Origin: Puffinus mauretanicus
Taxonomy: Eukaryota > Chordata > Aves > Procellariiformes > Procellariidae
Length of the DNA: 64,000 nucleotides
NCBI GenBank assembly: GCA_023333565.1
Contig: JAJKFH010003305.1
Span: 620,001 to 684,000 of the forward strand
Direction: 5' to 3'
Shown: piece after piece, positions 61,097-64,000 of the stretch
Layout of the letters: the number at the start of each line of letters is the position of its first letter
Numbering within the stretch: position 1 is the first letter of the stretch
The notes under the pieces: generated by a model
Database searches by the model: none
What the model saw: only the letters and a program-made list of their open reading frames with translations
Told to the model about the DNA's origin: nothing
Position numbers and translations under genes: made by a program

Positions 61097-64000
61097 CTGT
61101 AATCAAGGAAAATATCATCATCAATTCTGAATAAAAATATACCAAACCTTCTGTTTTTTGACTACAGCGCATTCAACTTAAACGTTGTGTACGTTTATGG
61201 CTTAAAAACAACTCCATGTTTAACTAAGCATCACTGTCCGAGGGACTTAGCTTTAATTGAAAATAAAGAATGTTAAGGTCAGTAGAACAGTAAAAAGGGT
61301 ATGCAGGCTCTATTATTCTTACACCTCACAGGTGTAGCTAAACTGTGTCTCTGAGATCAAGCGTTTACTGTGACTGTCAGCCTGGAAACTACTCAGGTTT
61401 TAACATTACTCACAGCACAGGTTTGCTAATGTAAGTAATCATATTCATCTAACTATAACTGTTTTTCCTGTCACAAATTGCTTTGCTAATCTGGTTCATG
61501 AAGACTCTTTCAAACTGTATCTACTATCATACTTAAAGAACACGAACCACACTGGTTACTATATTACAAATGCCCTCCCTTCCTCACAACCTTCATAAAT
61601 AATAGGACACTCTTAATAGAGACAAGTAATGTTCGAAATGAAAGGAAGTCATCACTTGTTATTCCCCCTCCTTTTTGCCTGGCATTGGATATGGCAAAGA
61701 AACAAACTCTTACAGAAAAAAGAAATCAGTCTGCAACCAGAAGCATGCTCCTGAATCGGGAATCTACAAACACAACTGATAACGCTGAACAAATGTTTTC
61801 ATGCAGTTTAACAGAAGGATATTTGACAGCCTTTAGGCCATAAGCAGACCTAAAATGAAGATACAATCCTGCACCCCATGGGCAGTGTGACTTATCTTTG
61901 CCCTAGACTACAAAAGAGCACCAGATTCACACTCTGTTAAATAAGTAACTCTGTAAGGGAGCTTACTGCACATTCACAGCAGGTAAAGGGCAACTTGGAG
62001 CTGAAGAGAAACTTCAGTTACCCACATTTTGAGTCAAACTTTGTGTAGAAAAGGGATGCTCAAACAGCAGCTATTCCCATTTAAAAGAATGCCAAGATGC
62101 CTATGCAGAGCATGTGGCCTGAGCCGCAACAGCTATAAAGGAAGAGACGACATTACTCTTGCATGGAGATGGGCTCCATTTCATAGAAAGTTACCAGTAA
62201 CTGCCAACAACACTTGACTTCTATGTCTCTACAGTGTTTCTAAATTACCAAAATCAAAGAGATGCTGATTGTGAGGTAGATTCTGAAAGGGGTTCTGCAT
62301 AAAGAGATGACCTTCAGAGGCTTTCTGTAATAAAATAAAGAGGAAAAAAAAACATTCTTTCATGAAGGAAGACATGTCCTGTCTCTGCAGGAAAAAACCC
62401 CGTAATCAGAGATAAAATCCAGCCTCAGACATCAGATCTGTATTTGATGGTATCATAGGATAATTTAGGTTGGACAGTACCTCTGGAGCAGAGCCACTGT
62501 AGATCAGGTTGCTCTGGTCCATGTACTGTTGAGTACTGAACATCTCTGAGGATGGAGATTCCACAGCCTTTCTGGACAGCCTGTTCCAGTGCTTGACCCT
62601 GCCACGGTGGGAACTTCTTTTCCTAATACTTAATTGGAATTTTTCTTATTGCAACTTGTGCCCATTAGCTCTTGTCCTATCCATGGCACAGTAGCCTAAC
62701 ATATGTAAAATGAATCTCAGCAGCAGGGAAGTGAGAGACCCTGAAGAGGAAGATAAGGGATTATGGTTTTTGTTCTCAGGCAGAATTGCTTTGCCTACTC
62801 CTGAAATAATTTTCCTACCCAAATTAATTATCTTCTAACACAGAGCAAGAGACATTTCTCCCTTTTAGTAGACAGCTGTGCCCCCTAGAAGTTGATTGAA
62901 TGTTTATGGAATCACTGAGGTCGGGAATTCCAGCCTACAAGAACAAGGGTCAGAACCAGTTCAAAAGCTGAAGTGTTGAACCAAAACAGTAAATCTCCCA
63001 AAGCAGAATGTGAGTAACACTGGGGATCAGTGAGGATCAGCGTCCCACATGCAAGCTGGGCATCCTCGGATAATTTAAATTTTCCCACGACCCTTCTCAA
63101 AACTAGCAAAATTGGGTACTGGCCAAACAGCATATGAACTGGCTGCAAGCCCAGGAAGAAGACAAGCACGCTGGGTCTGCATGCTATAGGGGAAGCTGAA
63201 AACTAGACGACAGACTCTAGTCTGCAAGGGCTACCCATTCCTGTAACTCAAACAAGACAGGGGCCAGGAGCCCTTGAAGCTAGTATCATGCCACGTAAGA
63301 GTTCACATGTACTGAGATTTCAAAATAACCTCCTCAAATTCATAGTAGAGGTAAAGATGGGCAAAGAAAGGTCTGGAAAAAGAAAGAGAGAAAGGAGATT
63401 TCACTGAAGGACCAAACAGAAGAATGTTCTCAAGACAGAGGCTCATCTCCACTGCTACTCCTGAGGGCCGGGGCAAGGCAAAGCTGCTGCCAGGGGCCTG
63501 GAAACACCAGCTTCCAGGAGCTCTGAGCCAATAAAGTGACATGAGACTCAAGAGCAGCTGAAAGAAGGCAAATGACAGTGCCATGGGAAAGCAGGCCCAC
63601 TGTGTCCCAGGCTGCTGGGATCAGGCAGGGAAAAAGAGAAAAAAATGGTGCCTTTTGTCCAGCCTTTCTCTGGCCCAACATTCTTTTCAGGCTATTTCCA
63701 CTCCCTTTTGGCTCCCTCATATCTTCTGTCATCTTGTGCCAGGTAGGGGAAAGAAAAAGAAAGGGGAGGAGGCCAAGCACAGCAGGTGAAGTGACGTGTC
63801 TGCTGTGCCATGCTCCACTTTTTCTGCTTCTTGAGGGCGTGCTGATGCTTAAGTACAGTCCACTGACTGTCAGCAGTTGCCTCCTGCTTCCTGAATGATA
63901 GAATCGGAGCAATGACTGTTCAAGGCTGTTACTGGATACAATGGGAGGAGGAAGATGTAGGGCAATATTAACCAGCTGCTATTACTAAAATTTGTTGGCT
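61097..64000 (-). other. Probable ARMC2 intron
   Basis: Upstream of the terminal exon acceptor on the - strand. It contains the antisense CR1 at 62450-62695 and an unexplained 85-codon open frame at 62912-63169 (- strand). No second ARMC2 exon was recognised. Confidence 0.4.
62450..62695 (-). mobile_element. CR1 LINE 3' end, antisense
   Basis: Read on the + strand this is the complement of a CR1 tail: 'atcataggataatttaggtt', then 'gtagatcaggttgctctggt', 'gatggagattccacagcctt', 'ctggacagcctgttccagtg' and 'attagctcttgtcctat'. The 3' end of the element is therefore at about 62450. It is diverged well beyond the two + strand copies and belongs to another CR1 subfamily. Confidence 0.85.

Noticed and set aside
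1..64000. CRISPR arrays, operons, tRNA or rRNA genes
   Set aside because: No regularly spaced repeats, no ribosome-binding-site operon structure, and no cloverleaf or rRNA sequence recognised; the DNA is a vertebrate gene region.

Overview
The window is vertebrate genomic DNA, most likely from a bird. The interspersed repeats are CR1-type LINEs whose 3' ends carry the 'attctatgattct' tail, plus worn MIR-like SINEs. There are no Alu, L1 or B elements. Coding sequence is sparse, split into short exons with GT-AG introns, and one sharply bounded CpG island is present. No bacterial, plasmid or phage feature was seen.

The one gene that can be followed in detail is SESN1 (sestrin 1) on the + strand. 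Nine exons between 46718 and 55518 join without a frame break into 458 codons. I recall the part shared by the human long and short isoforms as also being 458 residues. A candidate first coding exon of 11 codons (39040-39072) lies in the CpG island at about 38560-39300. It carries the first ATG of the island and ends in a phase-0 donor that fits exon 2, giving a predicted protein of 469 residues. Sestrins are stress-induced proteins that sense leucine and restrain mTORC1 by binding GATOR2. The residues reported to matter in human SESN2 (the Cys-Tyr-His active-site set, the leucine pocket and the Asp-Asp-Tyr GATOR2 motif) are all present. A canonical poly(A) signal with a GU-rich tract lies about 1 kb after the stop.

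Layout. 1-38520: AT-rich, no recognisable exon, probably intron of the long (T1-type) SESN1 transcript; it holds two young + strand CR1 fragments (about 3168-4000 and 17925-18640), an ancient antisense CR1 remnant (about 11465-11920) and microsatellites. 38560-39300: CpG island promoter with exon 1. 39073-46717: intron 1, with three MIR-like SINEs, a p53-type response element candidate at 40633-40652 and an ATT microsatellite. 46718-56560: SESN1 exons 2-10 and 3' UTR. 56561-60938: intergenic, nothing coding recognised. 60939-61096: the terminal exon of a convergent - strand gene, probably ARMC2, the tail-to-tail neighbour of SESN1 in human. 61097-64000: probably ARMC2 intron, with an antisense CR1 3' end.

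I found no new gene system. The observations most worth checking are the short bird-type first exon of SESN1, the zero-spacer p53 site about 1.6 kb downstream of it, and the ancient SINEs kept in the same intron.
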